From: Parafrigoribacterium_A soli
Lineage (GTDB): Bacteria; Actinomycetota; Actinomycetes; Actinomycetales; Microbacteriaceae
Assembly: GCF_040227235.1 (NCBI RefSeq)
Contig: NZ_JBELNZ010000004.1
Location: 1 to 64,000 of the forward strand
Direction: 5' to 3'
DNA: 64,000 nucleotides
The position numbers and the translations under genes were made by a program. Positions 1-7,662 of this stretch are shown one piece after another; the stretch's first letter is position 1; the number at the start of each line of letters is the position of its first letter. Under the pieces are notes generated by a model that searched no databases, was not told the origin of the DNA, and saw only the letters and a list, made by a program, of their open reading frames with translations.

Positions 1-3
1 AGG

Positions 4-50
4 AGACCTCCTAGAACGTGGTGTGTGATTACTCACAACCTAGGAGGTCT
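4..50. repeat. 11-bp perfect inverted repeat at left edge
   Basis: AGACCTCCTAG at 4-14 is the exact reverse complement of CTAGGAGGTCT at 40-50, with 25 bases between. It lies just downstream of the mutM stop. It could be a terminator stem for mutM (no U-run is visible) or the end of a mobile element whose body lies left of the window. Bases 51-100 hold no gene I can support. Confidence 0.5.
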
Positions 51-100
51 TCGCTATCTCACGACCCGAAAAGTGCCACCAACCTGCTGACCGAGTACAG

Positions 101-1207
101 CTAGCGGAGGCGCTGGCAGTGCGGGCAGAAGTGGGAGCCGCGGTTCATGAACTGCTCTCGCACGATCGGGCGCCCGCAGCGCGGACACGGCTTGCCCTGC
201 TGCCCGTAGGCGTTGAGCGAGTGGGAGAAGTAGCCGGATGCGCCGTTGACGTTGACGTACTGCGCGTCGAAGCTCGTTCCGCCCTCGCCGAGCGCCTTCG
301 CCAGCACGTGGCGCACCTCGGCGAGCAGGGTCTTCGCTTTGGCGCGACTGAGCGTATCGGTCGGCTGGTCGTAATGGATGCGCGCGGCCCAGAGCGCCTC
401 ATCCGCGTAGATGTTGCCGATGCCGCTCACGAGGGACTGGTCGAGCAGCCCGCGCTTGATACCGGTCTTTCGCTTGGCGAGGGCTGCGAAGAAGCGCTTC
501 TCGTCGAAGGCGGGATCGAGCGGATCGCGCGCGATGTGAGCGACGGTGCGCGGGATGACGGCGAGGGAGGCCCCAGCGGCGCGAGGCTTCACCCCGGAGT
601 TACCGCTTGGTGAGGTCTCGACAGGCTCGACCAGCGGAGTCTCGACCGGTGAGGTCTCGACGAGCTCGACCAGCGGGGCGCCACTGTAACCACCGGGCCT
701 GCCATCCGGGGTGGGGATCAGCTCGTCGATCGCCATGGAGCCGAAGATGCGCTGGTCGGCGAAATTCATGAGCAGCGTGCCGTGCGTCGGCGACGAGAGT
801 TCGAGACGGATGCGCGTCAGCGCGTCGTCCGCGGACCCGGGCGCACGCAGCAGCACCTGCCCGCTCATACCGAGGTGCACGACGACCGCCTCCGTTGGAA
901 ACTCAGGACTGTGGTCAGTTGTGACTCGTGGTGGCACCGCGGCCAAAGCGGAACCTGCGCCATTGTCCTGAATTTCCGAAACAGCACCCGCGGTGGGCAG
1001 CGGTGCTAGCGGCAGCCAGAGGAACTTGCCGCGGCGCACCGCCGAGGTGAAGGTGCGGCCGATGAGGCGGGCGACGAAGTCTTCGCTGGGGCCGGGGTGA
1101 CGGCGCAGGGATCGCTCGTCGAAGACCGTGACGGATGCGACGGTGGCGCCGGTCACGGCGGGCGCGAGGCCGGCTCGAACGACTTCGACCTCGGGAAGCT
1201 CCGGCAT
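101..1207 (-). CDS. mutM: Formamidopyrimidine-DNA glycosylase MutM (Fpg), with two insertions
   Basis: Bifunctional DNA glycosylase/AP lyase that removes 8-oxoguanine and ring-opened purines. The N-terminus MPELPEVE supplies the catalytic Pro2 and Glu3, the family lysine lies in RRGKFLWL (about residue 61), and the C-terminus has the four-cysteine zinc finger (CPRC about 341-344, CPHC about 361-364). At 368 residues it is 70-80 longer than usual for actinobacterial MutM. The surplus is in two blocks: residues about 77-104, encoded by a palindromic element (897-979), and residues about 178-200, encoded by two 29-bp repeats (609-637, 648-676) that read as LVELVETS and LVEPVETS. Both keep the frame and both fall between conserved blocks, so the enzyme may still fold. 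Last gene of the yceD-rpmF-rnc-mutM run; its start is 5 bases from the rnc stop. Confidence 0.95.
   Translation of the reverse strand: MPELPEVEVVRAGLAPAVTGATVASVTVFDERSLRRHPGPSEDFVARLIGRTFTSAVRRGKFLWLPLAPLPTAGAVSEIQDNGAGSALAAVPPRVTTDHSPEFPTEAVVVHLGMSGQVLLRAPGSADDALTRIRLELSSPTHGTLLMNFADQRIFGSMAIDELIPTPDGRPGGYSGAPLVELVETSPVETPLVEPVETSPSGNSGVKPRAAGASLAVIPRTVAHIARDPLDPAFDEKRFFAALAKRKTGIKRGLLDQSLVSGIGNIYADEALWAARIHYDQPTDTLSRAKAKTLLAEVRHVLAKALGEGGTSFDAQYVNVNGASGYFSHSLNAYGQQGKPCPRCGRPIVREQFMNRGSHFCPHCQRLR
609..676. repeat. Two 29-bp interspersed repeat copies inside mutM
   Basis: The unit starts GGTGAGGTCTCGAC and ends CTCGACCAGCGG; copies lie at 609-637 and 648-676 and differ by a two-base swap. 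The head GTGAGGTYTCGA is shared with the intergenic repeats at 6637 and 10611, and the core TCGACAGGCTC recurs at 35851. In mutM the pair is translated in frame. Confidence 0.8.
897..979. repeat. Palindromic element copy 1, inside mutM
   Basis: About 83 bases with inverted-repeat ends: GGAAACTCAGGACT on the left and TTGTCCTGAATTTCCGA on the right. The same two ends, in opposite orientation, bound an 85-base element at 38654-38738 between recG and rsmD. The interiors differ except for a GGCCAAAG-like core. It is translated as residues about 77-104 of MutM. No transposase is nearby, so a MITE- or REP-like non-autonomous repeat is the simplest reading. Confidence 0.75.
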
Positions 1208-1212
1208 CCGAG

Positions 1213-1938
1213 TCAGGCAGGCGGCTGTGCAGCCTGCGGCGGCGGCACCTGCAGCAGCGTCCAGGCCTCGAGGGCTGCGGCCATCTCGGCCTGCTTCTTG
1301 CTCGTGCCGTCGCCGGCGGAGATCTCGGCGCCACCGAGCATGACAACCGCGTGGAAGCGCTTCGAGTGATCGGGCCCGCTGTCGGTGACGACGTAGGTCG
1401 GAACGCCACGCCCCAGGGAAGCGGCGAGCTCCTGCAGGCTCGTCTTCGGATCCATGGCCGCACCGAATCGCTCGGGGTTGTCCATGAGCGGCATGATCAG
1501 CCGCAGCACGAGCGCGGTCGCCTCCGCGGCACCCGCATCGAGGAAGGCCGCGCCGATGACGGCCTCGACCGTGTCCGCGAGGATCGAGGACTTGTCCCGA
1601 CCGCCGGTCAGTTCCTCGCCCCTGCCGAGCCTGATGTACCTGCCGAGCCCGATCGAGCGGGCGACCTCGGCGAGCGCGACACTGCTGACGAGGCTTGCGC
1701 GCCGCTTGGCCAGTTCGCCCTCATCCAGGTGGGGGTTCGTCGTGTAAAGCATGACCGTGACGGCCTGCCCGAGGATCGAGTCGCCAAGGAACTCGAGGCG
1801 TTCGTTGTGCGCCAGCCCGCCGTTTTCGTATGCGAAGGAACGATGAGTAAGCGCCAGCTCGAGAAGTTCCGGGCTGATCGCGATAGAAAGTTGTGAGGCG
1901 AGTTCGGCCGCAGCGGATTCGTTACCGCTCACGAGCAC
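1213..1938 (-). CDS. rnc: Ribonuclease III
   Basis: Double-strand-specific endoribonuclease for rRNA and mRNA processing. The signature NERLEFLGDSILG is intact near residue 45, followed by a helical endonuclease domain with the second acidic cluster (ADTVEAVIGA) and a C-terminal double-stranded RNA-binding domain (SLQELAASLGRG, then the GTSKKQAEMAAA helix). At 241 residues the length is normal. The chosen start is GTG at 1938; it lies 15 bases after the rpmF stop, and a second in-frame GTG two codons on is an alternative. It is followed after 5 bases by mutM. Confidence 0.96.
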   Translation of the reverse strand: MLVSGNESAAAELASQLSIAISPELLELALTHRSFAYENGGLAHNERLEFLGDSILGQAVTVMLYTTNPHLDEGELAKRRASLVSSVALAEVARSIGLGRYIRLGRGEELTGGRDKSSILADTVEAVIGAAFLDAGAAEATALVLRLIMPLMDNPERFGAAMDPKTSLQELAASLGRGVPTYVVTDSGPDHSKRFHAVVMLGGAEISAGDGTSKKQAEMAAALEAWTLLQVPPPQAAQPPA

Positions 1939-1953
1939 ACGCCAGACGACCGG

Positions 1954-2157
1954 TTAAACGTCGGCTACCTTGCGGCCCTTGTACTCGAGGTACAGGGCTG
2001 CGCCGGTGGAGTCCTCAACGACCTTCGCGCGGTGCGGAAGGCTATAGGTGGTCTTGCCACCCTCGACGGTCTTCACCAGGGTGGGAGGCGTGGCCTTCCA
2101 CTGCGCGCGACGGGCACGGGTGCTCGCGCGCGACATTTTGCGCTTCGGTACTGCCAT
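1954..2157 (-). CDS. rpmF: 50S ribosomal protein L32
   Basis: Small ribosomal protein of 67 residues beginning MAVPKRKMSRASTRARRA, the standard L32 N-terminus. The zinc-binding cysteines found in some L32 proteins are absent, so this is the cysteine-free form. It directly follows the DUF177 gene (2-base gap), the usual arrangement in bacteria, and the two are presumably co-transcribed. Confidence 0.97.
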   Translation of the reverse strand: MAVPKRKMSRASTRARRAQWKATPPTLVKTVEGGKTTYSLPHRAKVVEDSTGAALYLEYKGRKVADV

Positions 2158-2159
2158 GG

Positions 2160-2738
2160 CTATCTCTTCTCTTCGGTGACTCCACTGCTGGCGTCAGCTA
2201 CATCTTCTTGGGGCTCGTGCTTCAGTCCGTCGAGTCCGGCAAGCGCGGCCCAGCGAGGATCGACGGGCGCTTCATGCTCGTGACCCGGATTGTCGAGCAA
2301 TCGCACCCCACACTGCGGGCACAAACCGAGGCAATCATCCTGACAAACCGGTTGGAACGGCAGTGACAAGACCACCGCGTCCCTGATGACGGGTTCGAGA
2401 TCTATGGTGTCGACCTGAACCTCGTACTCGAAAGCTTCGTCATGAGAATACGCGAAAAGCTCCTGAATTTCGACTTCGACCGGTTGTTCGATGTCGATGA
2501 GGCATCGCACGCACTCCCCGGATGCCGTGCCCGAGACATCCGCAGACACCAGAATGCCGTCGTGCAACGACTCCAATCGCAGGTCGACGTCGAGCGTGGA
2601 CCCCGCCTTCACCGCGATGATGTCGGTGCCCATGTCGTCGGGGACGGTGATCTCAAGGGTGCGCTCACGCATCTCACCTGGCCGGTGGAGCAGGTCGTAC
2701 ACGTCGACCGTGAACGGAGTGGGAGCGGTATGTGGCAC
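2160..2738 (-). CDS. YceD/DUF177 family protein upstream of rpmF
   Basis: 192-residue DUF177 protein. It is the conserved partner of rpmF and has been linked to 23S rRNA accumulation in plants and bacteria; its biochemical role here is not established. It has the family cysteine pattern CVRC near residue 75 and CQDDCLGLCPQCG near 130, probably binding metal. The N-terminus reads as an antiparallel beta region (EITVPDDMGTDIIAV). It is the first gene of the yceD-rpmF-rnc-mutM run. coaD, which I would expect immediately upstream, is about 33 kb away in this window. Confidence 0.9.
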   Translation of the reverse strand: MPHTAPTPFTVDVYDLLHRPGEMRERTLEITVPDDMGTDIIAVKAGSTLDVDLRLESLHDGILVSADVSGTASGECVRCLIDIEQPVEVEIQELFAYSHDEAFEYEVQVDTIDLEPVIRDAVVLSLPFQPVCQDDCLGLCPQCGVRLLDNPGHEHEAPVDPRWAALAGLDGLKHEPQEDVADASSGVTEEKR

Positions 2739-2791
2739 CGAAAGAGTTTACCCGACCCTTGCTGAGCGTGCCGGACGCCGAGAATCGAGCG

Positions 2792-4114
2792 CTATGCCGA
2801 CTCGACCGCCGAGAACGCCTCCTCGTAGATGGCGAGCGCTCGATCAACCTCTTCGGCCGTCACGACGCAGGGCGGCACGACGTGCAGGCGATTCTCCGAC
2901 ACGAAGGGTAGGAGGCCCCTCGACATCAATTCACCCTTGAGCGCCGCGATCACGGCGCCCGAGACGGGGTGGTGGCTCTCCGCATCGTCGACCAGGTCGA
3001 GCGCCCAGAACACGCCGAGTCCGCGCACCTCTCCGATCATGGGGTGCCGCTCGGCGAGGGCGCGCAGGCCCGGTCCGATGTGTTCCTCGCCCATCCGGCG
3101 CGCATTGTCGACAATGCCCTCGGAGTCCATCGCGTCGATCGTGGCGACGATGGCCGCCATGGCGAGCGGATGCCCGGAATAGGTGAGTCCACCGGGGAAG
3201 ACCTCGTCGTCGAACTTGTGCGCGATCGACTCGGAGATGATCACGCCTCCGGCGGGGACGTAGCCGGAGTTGACGCCCTTCGCGAAGGTGATCAGATCAG
3301 GCACGACGTCGAAGCCCTTGAAGGCGAACCACTCCCCCGTGCGCCCGAACCCGGCCATGACCTCGTCGAGGATGAGCACGATGCCGTACTTGTCGGCGAG
3401 TGCCCGCACGCCGGCGAGATAACCGGGCGGCGGCACGAGAACGCCCGCGGTGCCGGGGATCGTCTCGATGAGCATCGCGGCGAAGGAGTCGACTCCCTCG
3501 GCCTGGATGGTCCGCTCCAGGTGGTGCAGGGCTCGCTCGCTCTCCTGCTCAGGTGAGTCAGACCAGAACTCGGAGTGGTAGGCGAACGGCCCGAAGAAGT
3601 GCACGTGGCCGCGCGAGTACTCGTTGGGCACGCGGCGCCAGTCGCCGGTCGCGCTGATCGCCGCACCCGTGTTGCCGTGGTACGAGCGGTACTGCGAGAG
3701 CACCTTGTCTCGACCGGTGACGAGGCGGGCCATCCTGATCGCATTCTCGTTCGCATCCGCACCGCCGTTGGTGAAGAAGACCTTGTTGAACGGTCGGCCG
3801 GCCTTTTCGAGGATGCGCATGGCCGCCTGGCCGCGCGCGATGTTGGCGTGGGCGGGCGCGACCATCGTGAGCACGTCGGCCTGCGCCTTGATGGCCTCGA
3901 CCACCTTCGGATGCTGGTGCCCGATGTTCATATTGACGAGCTGGCTCGAAAAGTCGAGATATTCCCTGCCGTCGTAATCCCACACCGTGCTGCCGAGCGC
4001 GCCGGCGATCACGAAGGGCTTGAGCGCCCCCTGCGCCGACCACGAGTGGAAGACGTGCGCGCGGTCGAGGTCGTAGGCAAGCTTGCCTTCTGCGGGGTCA
4101 GGGGTGGTGCTCAT
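2792..4114 (-). CDS. Class III (omega) aminotransferase, probable beta-alanine/4-aminobutyrate type
   Basis: PLP-dependent fold-type I aminotransferase of 440 residues. It has the class III landmarks FTNGGADANENAIRMAR, LILDEVMAGFGRTG (the Asp that holds the PLP ring nitrogen) and DLITFAKGVNSGYVP (Schiff-base Lys). It is the last gene of a four-gene run with dihydropyrimidinase and a beta-ureidopropionase-like amidohydrolase. I therefore infer that it moves the amino group off beta-alanine or 3-aminoisobutyrate, the end products of reductive pyrimidine breakdown. Substrate specificity cannot be read from sequence alone. The start ATG follows a GAAGGAA ribosome site. Confidence 0.88.
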   Translation of the reverse strand: MSTTPDPAEGKLAYDLDRAHVFHSWSAQGALKPFVIAGALGSTVWDYDGREYLDFSSQLVNMNIGHQHPKVVEAIKAQADVLTMVAPAHANIARGQAAMRILEKAGRPFNKVFFTNGGADANENAIRMARLVTGRDKVLSQYRSYHGNTGAAISATGDWRRVPNEYSRGHVHFFGPFAYHSEFWSDSPEQESERALHHLERTIQAEGVDSFAAMLIETIPGTAGVLVPPPGYLAGVRALADKYGIVLILDEVMAGFGRTGEWFAFKGFDVVPDLITFAKGVNSGYVPAGGVIISESIAHKFDDEVFPGGLTYSGHPLAMAAIVATIDAMDSEGIVDNARRMGEEHIGPGLRALAERHPMIGEVRGLGVFWALDLVDDAESHHPVSGAVIAALKGELMSRGLLPFVSENRLHVVPPCVVTAEEVDRALAIYEEAFSAVESA

Positions 4115-4148
4115 GCGTGTTCCTTCTTCTGGCGTGGTGCGGTGTGTT

Positions 4149-5165
4149 TCATGCCTTGGCGAGAATATGGGCGCGAAGTGCCGGGATCACGGTCTCCCCA
4201 TACACGCGCAGCGTCTCTTCCTTGTTGTCGTGCTGCAGGTACCCGGCGAAGTGATCGACTCCGAGCTCCTTCAGCGCCTTGAGCTTCTCGATGTGCTGCT
4301 CCGCGGTGCCGAGCACACAGAAGCGGTCGACGATGTCGTCGGGAACGAACGCCGTGTGACTGTTCCCCGCGAGGCCGTGCTCGTTGTAGTCGTAGCCCTC
4401 GCGCGCCTTGATGTAGTCGGTGAGCGCCTTCGGCACCGCACCGTCCGAGCCGTACTTGGCCACGATGTCCGCGACGTGATTGCCGACCATGCCGCCGAAC
4501 CAGCGGCACTGGTCGCGCATGTGGGCGACGTCCGTTCCTATATACATCGGTGCTGCGACACAGAACTTGACCGAGAGCGGGTCGCGACCCGCCGCCTCCG
4601 CCGCGCCACGCACGGTCTTGATCATCCACTCGGCGATGTCGAGATCGGCGAGCTGCAGGATGAACCCGTCGCCCACCTCGCCCGCGAGCTTGAGCGCGAG
4701 CGGTCCGTAGGCGGCGACCCAGACGTCGAGCTGTGAGCCCGTGCTCCACGGAAACTGCAGCGTGGCGCCGTTGTACTCCACACTGCGGCTGTTCGCGAGC
4801 TCACGGATGACGTGGATGGCCTCACGAAGCGTCTTCAGCGTCGTGGGAGCCCCGTTCGTCACGCGCACTGCGGAGTCGCCGCGCCCGATGCCGCAAATCG
4901 TGCGGTTGCCGTACATCTCGTTGAGGGTGGCGTAGAGGGACGCCGTGACGGTCCAGTCACGAGTGGCCGGGTTGGTGACCATGGGCCCGACCTTGACCCT
5001 GTGCGTCTCGGCCAGGATCTGGCTGTAGATCACGTAGGGCTCCTGCCAGAGCAGGTGCGAGTCGAAGGTCCAGACGTGGCTGAATCCCTGCTGCTCGGCG
5101 AGTTTCGCGAGGGCGACCGTGCGAGACGCCGGCGGGTTGGTCTGGAGTACTGCTCCGAAATCCAT
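4149..5165 (-). CDS. LLM-class oxidoreductase of the F420-linked, hydantoinase-associated (CPS_4043-like) clade
   Basis: 338-residue luciferase-like TIM-barrel protein. It starts MDFGAVLQTNPPAS and contains FSHVWTFDSHLLWQEPY and ICGIGRGDSAVR, typical of the small clade (TIGR03842-like) that travels with D-hydantoinase/dihydropyrimidinase genes. It uses reduced F420 or FMN; the substrate is unknown. It sits between dihydropyrimidinase (21-base gap upstream) and the aminotransferase, so it very likely belongs to the same catabolic unit. Three F420-related loci elsewhere in the window make F420 the more likely cofactor. No dihydropyrimidine dehydrogenase gene is present in this cluster. Confidence 0.82.
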   Translation of the reverse strand: MDFGAVLQTNPPASRTVALAKLAEQQGFSHVWTFDSHLLWQEPYVIYSQILAETHRVKVGPMVTNPATRDWTVTASLYATLNEMYGNRTICGIGRGDSAVRVTNGAPTTLKTLREAIHVIRELANSRSVEYNGATLQFPWSTGSQLDVWVAAYGPLALKLAGEVGDGFILQLADLDIAEWMIKTVRGAAEAAGRDPLSVKFCVAAPMYIGTDVAHMRDQCRWFGGMVGNHVADIVAKYGSDGAVPKALTDYIKAREGYDYNEHGLAGNSHTAFVPDDIVDRFCVLGTAEQHIEKLKALKELGVDHFAGYLQHDNKEETLRVYGETVIPALRAHILAKA

Positions 5166-5186
5166 CCTGTGCTTTCTTGTTATGAA

Positions 5187-6620
5187 CTAGGTCAGGTACT
5201 GGCTGAGGCCGCGCTTGAAGTACTTGCCGTCACCCTTAGTGCCGAGGTACTTGTTGTCGTCGACGATGACCTTGCCGCGGGAGATCACGGTGTCGACGTG
5301 GCCATCGATCTCGAAGCCCTCCCAGGCGGAGTAGTCCATGTTCATGTGGTGGGTCTTGTCGACGCCGATCGAGGTGTGCCCGTTCGGGTCGTAGATCACC
5401 ACGTCGCCGTCGGCACCGGGCTGGATGACGCCCTTCTTGCCGTACATCCCGAACATCCGTGCCGGCGTGGTGGAGGTGAGCTCCACCCAGCGCGACAGCG
5501 AGATGTGGCCGTCGACGACGCCCTGGTACATGAGGTCCATGCGGTGTTCGACCGAGCCGATGCCGTTGGGGATCTTGGAGAAGTCGTTCAGCCCCATGTC
5601 CTTCTGGCCCTTCATGCAGAACGGACAGTGATCGGTGGAAACCATCTGGATGTCGTTGGTGCGAAGCGAGCGCCACATGTGGTGCTGGTGCCCCTCCTCG
5701 CGCGAGCGCAGCGGCGTGGAGCACACCCACTTGGCGCCCTCGAAGGAGCCCCACTCCTTGCTCTGGGCTCCCAGCTGCTCCTCGAGCGAGAGGTAGAGGT
5801 ACTGCGGACAGGTCTCCCCGAAGACGTTCTGGCCGGCGTCGCGCGCCGTGGCGATCTGCTCCACGGCCTGCTTCGCGCTCACGTGCACGACGTAGAGCGG
5901 GGCACCGGTGAGATTCGCGATCATGATCGCGCGGTGGGTCGCCTCCTCCTCCGCCTGCCACGGGCGAGTGAGCCCGTGGTAGTAGGGAGAGGTGTTGCCC
6001 GCGTCGATCGCCTGCTTGACGAGCACGTCGATCATGCCGCCGTTCTCGGCGTGCATCATCATGAGCGCACCGTTCGAGGCACCCTTCTGGAACGCGCGCA
6101 GGATCTGCCCGTCGTCGGAGAGGAACACGCCCTTGTAGGCCATGAAGAGCTTGAAGCTCGACACCCCCTCCTCGATGAGCTCGTCCATGGCGGTGAGCGA
6201 AGCATCCTGAACGTCGGAGAGGATCTGGTGGAAGCCGTAGTCGATCGCGCAATTGCCCGCGGCCTTCTCATGCCACAGCCGGTACTGGTCGAGGATGTTC
6301 TGGTCGGGGTACTGCACGATGAAGTCGACGATGCTCGTGGTGCCGCCGTGGGCAGCGGCCCGGGTTCCCGTCTCGAAGGTGTCACTGGCGTTCGTGCCGC
6401 CGAAGGGCATTTCCATGTGCGTGTGTGCGTCGACGCCGCCCGGGATGACGTACTTGCCCTTCGCATCGATCACGGTGTCGACGTTCGACTCGAGGTCGAA
6501 GCCGAGCAGGGTCGAGCCGGGCGCCAGCACTGCGGCGACGGTCTCACCGTCGATGAGCACGTCGGCGGATGCGGTGCCCGTCGCGTTGACGACGGTGCCG
6601 TTCTTGATGAGTGTTTTCAT
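5187..6620 (-). CDS. hydA: Dihydropyrimidinase / D-hydantoinase
   Basis: Amidohydrolase that opens the ring of 5,6-dihydrouracil, dihydrothymine or hydantoins to N-carbamoyl amino acids. Metal ligands are visible as GGVDAHTHME (H66, H68) and the lysine expected to be carboxylated is K157 in SSFKLFMAYKG. Later His ligands sit in MMMHAENG and VVHVSAK, and the Asp in VSTDHCPF. The 477-residue length is normal. It lies second in the pyrimidine operon; the 62-base gap to the upstream amidohydrolase is largely filled by an interspersed repeat (6637-6675). Confidence 0.93.
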   Translation of the reverse strand: MKTLIKNGTVVNATGTASADVLIDGETVAAVLAPGSTLLGFDLESNVDTVIDAKGKYVIPGGVDAHTHMEMPFGGTNASDTFETGTRAAAHGGTTSIVDFIVQYPDQNILDQYRLWHEKAAGNCAIDYGFHQILSDVQDASLTAMDELIEEGVSSFKLFMAYKGVFLSDDGQILRAFQKGASNGALMMMHAENGGMIDVLVKQAIDAGNTSPYYHGLTRPWQAEEEATHRAIMIANLTGAPLYVVHVSAKQAVEQIATARDAGQNVFGETCPQYLYLSLEEQLGAQSKEWGSFEGAKWVCSTPLRSREEGHQHHMWRSLRTNDIQMVSTDHCPFCMKGQKDMGLNDFSKIPNGIGSVEHRMDLMYQGVVDGHISLSRWVELTSTTPARMFGMYGKKGVIQPGADGDVVIYDPNGHTSIGVDKTHHMNMDYSAWEGFEIDGHVDTVISRGKVIVDDNKYLGTKGDGKYFKRGLSQYLT

Positions 6621-6636
6621 GTGGCTTTCCTGGTTC

Positions 6637-6675
6637 GTGAGGTTTCGATACGGCCGCGGGCGGCCTACTCAACCC
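6637..6675. repeat. 39-bp interspersed repeat, copy in pyrimidine operon
   Basis: The 39 bases beginning GTGAGGTTTCGATACGG and ending CCTACTCAACCC are identical to 10611-10649. The unit contains a CGGCCGCGGGCGGCC palindromic core. It sits between two genes of one operon, so it may form a hairpin in the message. Confidence 0.85.
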
Positions 6676-6682
6676 GCTTGGT

Positions 6683-7531
6683 TTACGGGGCCACCGTCGC
6701 CTCGTAGGATTCCGGCCTGCGATCGCGGTAGAACTGCCAGGCGTTGCGCACCTCCCGCAGCACGTCGAGGTCGAGGTCGCGCACCACGATCTCGGTCTGG
6801 TCTTCGCTCGCGACCTCGCCGACGTAGTTGCCGCGCGGGTCGACGAAGTAGGAGCTGCCGTAGAAGGTGACGGCCTCGTCGCCGAACTCCTCACTCTCGG
6901 TGCCGATGCGGTTGTTGGCTCCGATGAAGTACTGGTTCGCCGCCGCCGCCGCCGGCTGCTCGAGCTCCCACAGGCGATTGGAGAGGCCCGGTTTCGTGGC
7001 GGAGGGGTTGAAGACGATCTGCGCTCCGTTCAGGCCGAGCTCCCGCCATCCCTCGGGGAAGTGCCTGTCGTAGCAGATGTACACGCCGATCTTGCCGACC
7101 GCGGTGTCGAAGACGGGGTATCCGAGGTTGCCCGGGCGGAAGTAGAACTTCTCCCAGAACTGCGGAAGGTTCGGGATGTGGTGCTTGCGGTACTTGCCGA
7201 GGTAGCTGCCGTCTGCGTCGATCACCGCTGCCGTGTTGTAGTACACGCCGGGCATCTCTTCCTCGTAGACGGGGAGGACGATGACGAGGTGCAGTTCCTT
7301 CGCCAGCGCCTGGAAGCGCTCGACGGTGGGGCCGGGCACCGATTCGGCGTAGTCGTAGTACTTGGCGTCCTCGATGATGCCGAAGTATGGGCCATAGAAG
7401 AGTTCCTGGAAGCAGATCACCTGGGCACCCTGGGCGGCCGCATCCCGAGCCAGCTGCTCGTGCTTGGCGATCATCGATTCCTTGTCGCCGGTCCAGGTCG
7501 TCTGGGTTACCGCGGCTCGTACGACGGTCAT
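6683..7531 (-). CDS. Nitrilase-superfamily amidohydrolase, probable beta-ureidopropionase / N-carbamoyl-amino-acid hydrolase
   Basis: 282-residue carbon-nitrogen hydrolase with the Glu-Lys-Cys triad: Glu in ICFQELFYGPYFG, Lys in GKYRKHHIP and Cys in YICYDRHFPEGW. It would release beta-alanine (or a D-amino acid), CO2 and ammonia from the N-carbamoyl product of dihydropyrimidinase. An open frame extends 27 codons upstream, but I chose ATG at 7531 because GGAGGT lies 4 bases before it and the family begins at this point (MTVVRAAVTQ). First gene of the operon, divergent from the MocR regulator. Confidence 0.9.
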   Translation of the reverse strand: MTVVRAAVTQTTWTGDKESMIAKHEQLARDAAAQGAQVICFQELFYGPYFGIIEDAKYYDYAESVPGPTVERFQALAKELHLVIVLPVYEEEMPGVYYNTAAVIDADGSYLGKYRKHHIPNLPQFWEKFYFRPGNLGYPVFDTAVGKIGVYICYDRHFPEGWRELGLNGAQIVFNPSATKPGLSNRLWELEQPAAAAANQYFIGANNRIGTESEEFGDEAVTFYGSSYFVDPRGNYVGEVASEDQTEIVVRDLDLDVLREVRNAWQFYRDRRPESYEATVAP

Positions 7532-7662
7532 CTGTACCTCCATTGGTGCAACGCATTTGTTATTTTGCATCGTAAACATTTGTGTGGTATTGCTGTTAAC
7601 GACTTGGCGCAAACATAGATGGTGTTCGCGAACAGATCAATCCCCGAGCGTTTGGACACGCC
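7532..7662. promoter_or_regulatory. Divergent promoter region between pyrimidine operon and MocR regulator
   Basis: The 131-base spacer is clearly more AT-rich than its surroundings. It holds a direct repeat CATTTGT at 7554-7560 and 7577-7583 (23 bases apart), close to two helical turns, which is how MocR-type regulators usually contact DNA. For the regulator, TTGCTG (7590-7595) and CATAGA 18 bases later are a possible weak promoter. The assignment is inference. Confidence 0.4.

Noticed and set aside
4812..6707. Long plus-strand open frame of 631 codons opposite dihydropyrimidinase and the LLM gene
   Set aside because: It is an antisense shadow of GC-rich genes: no family resemblance and no ribosome site, while the minus-strand proteins are clearly real.
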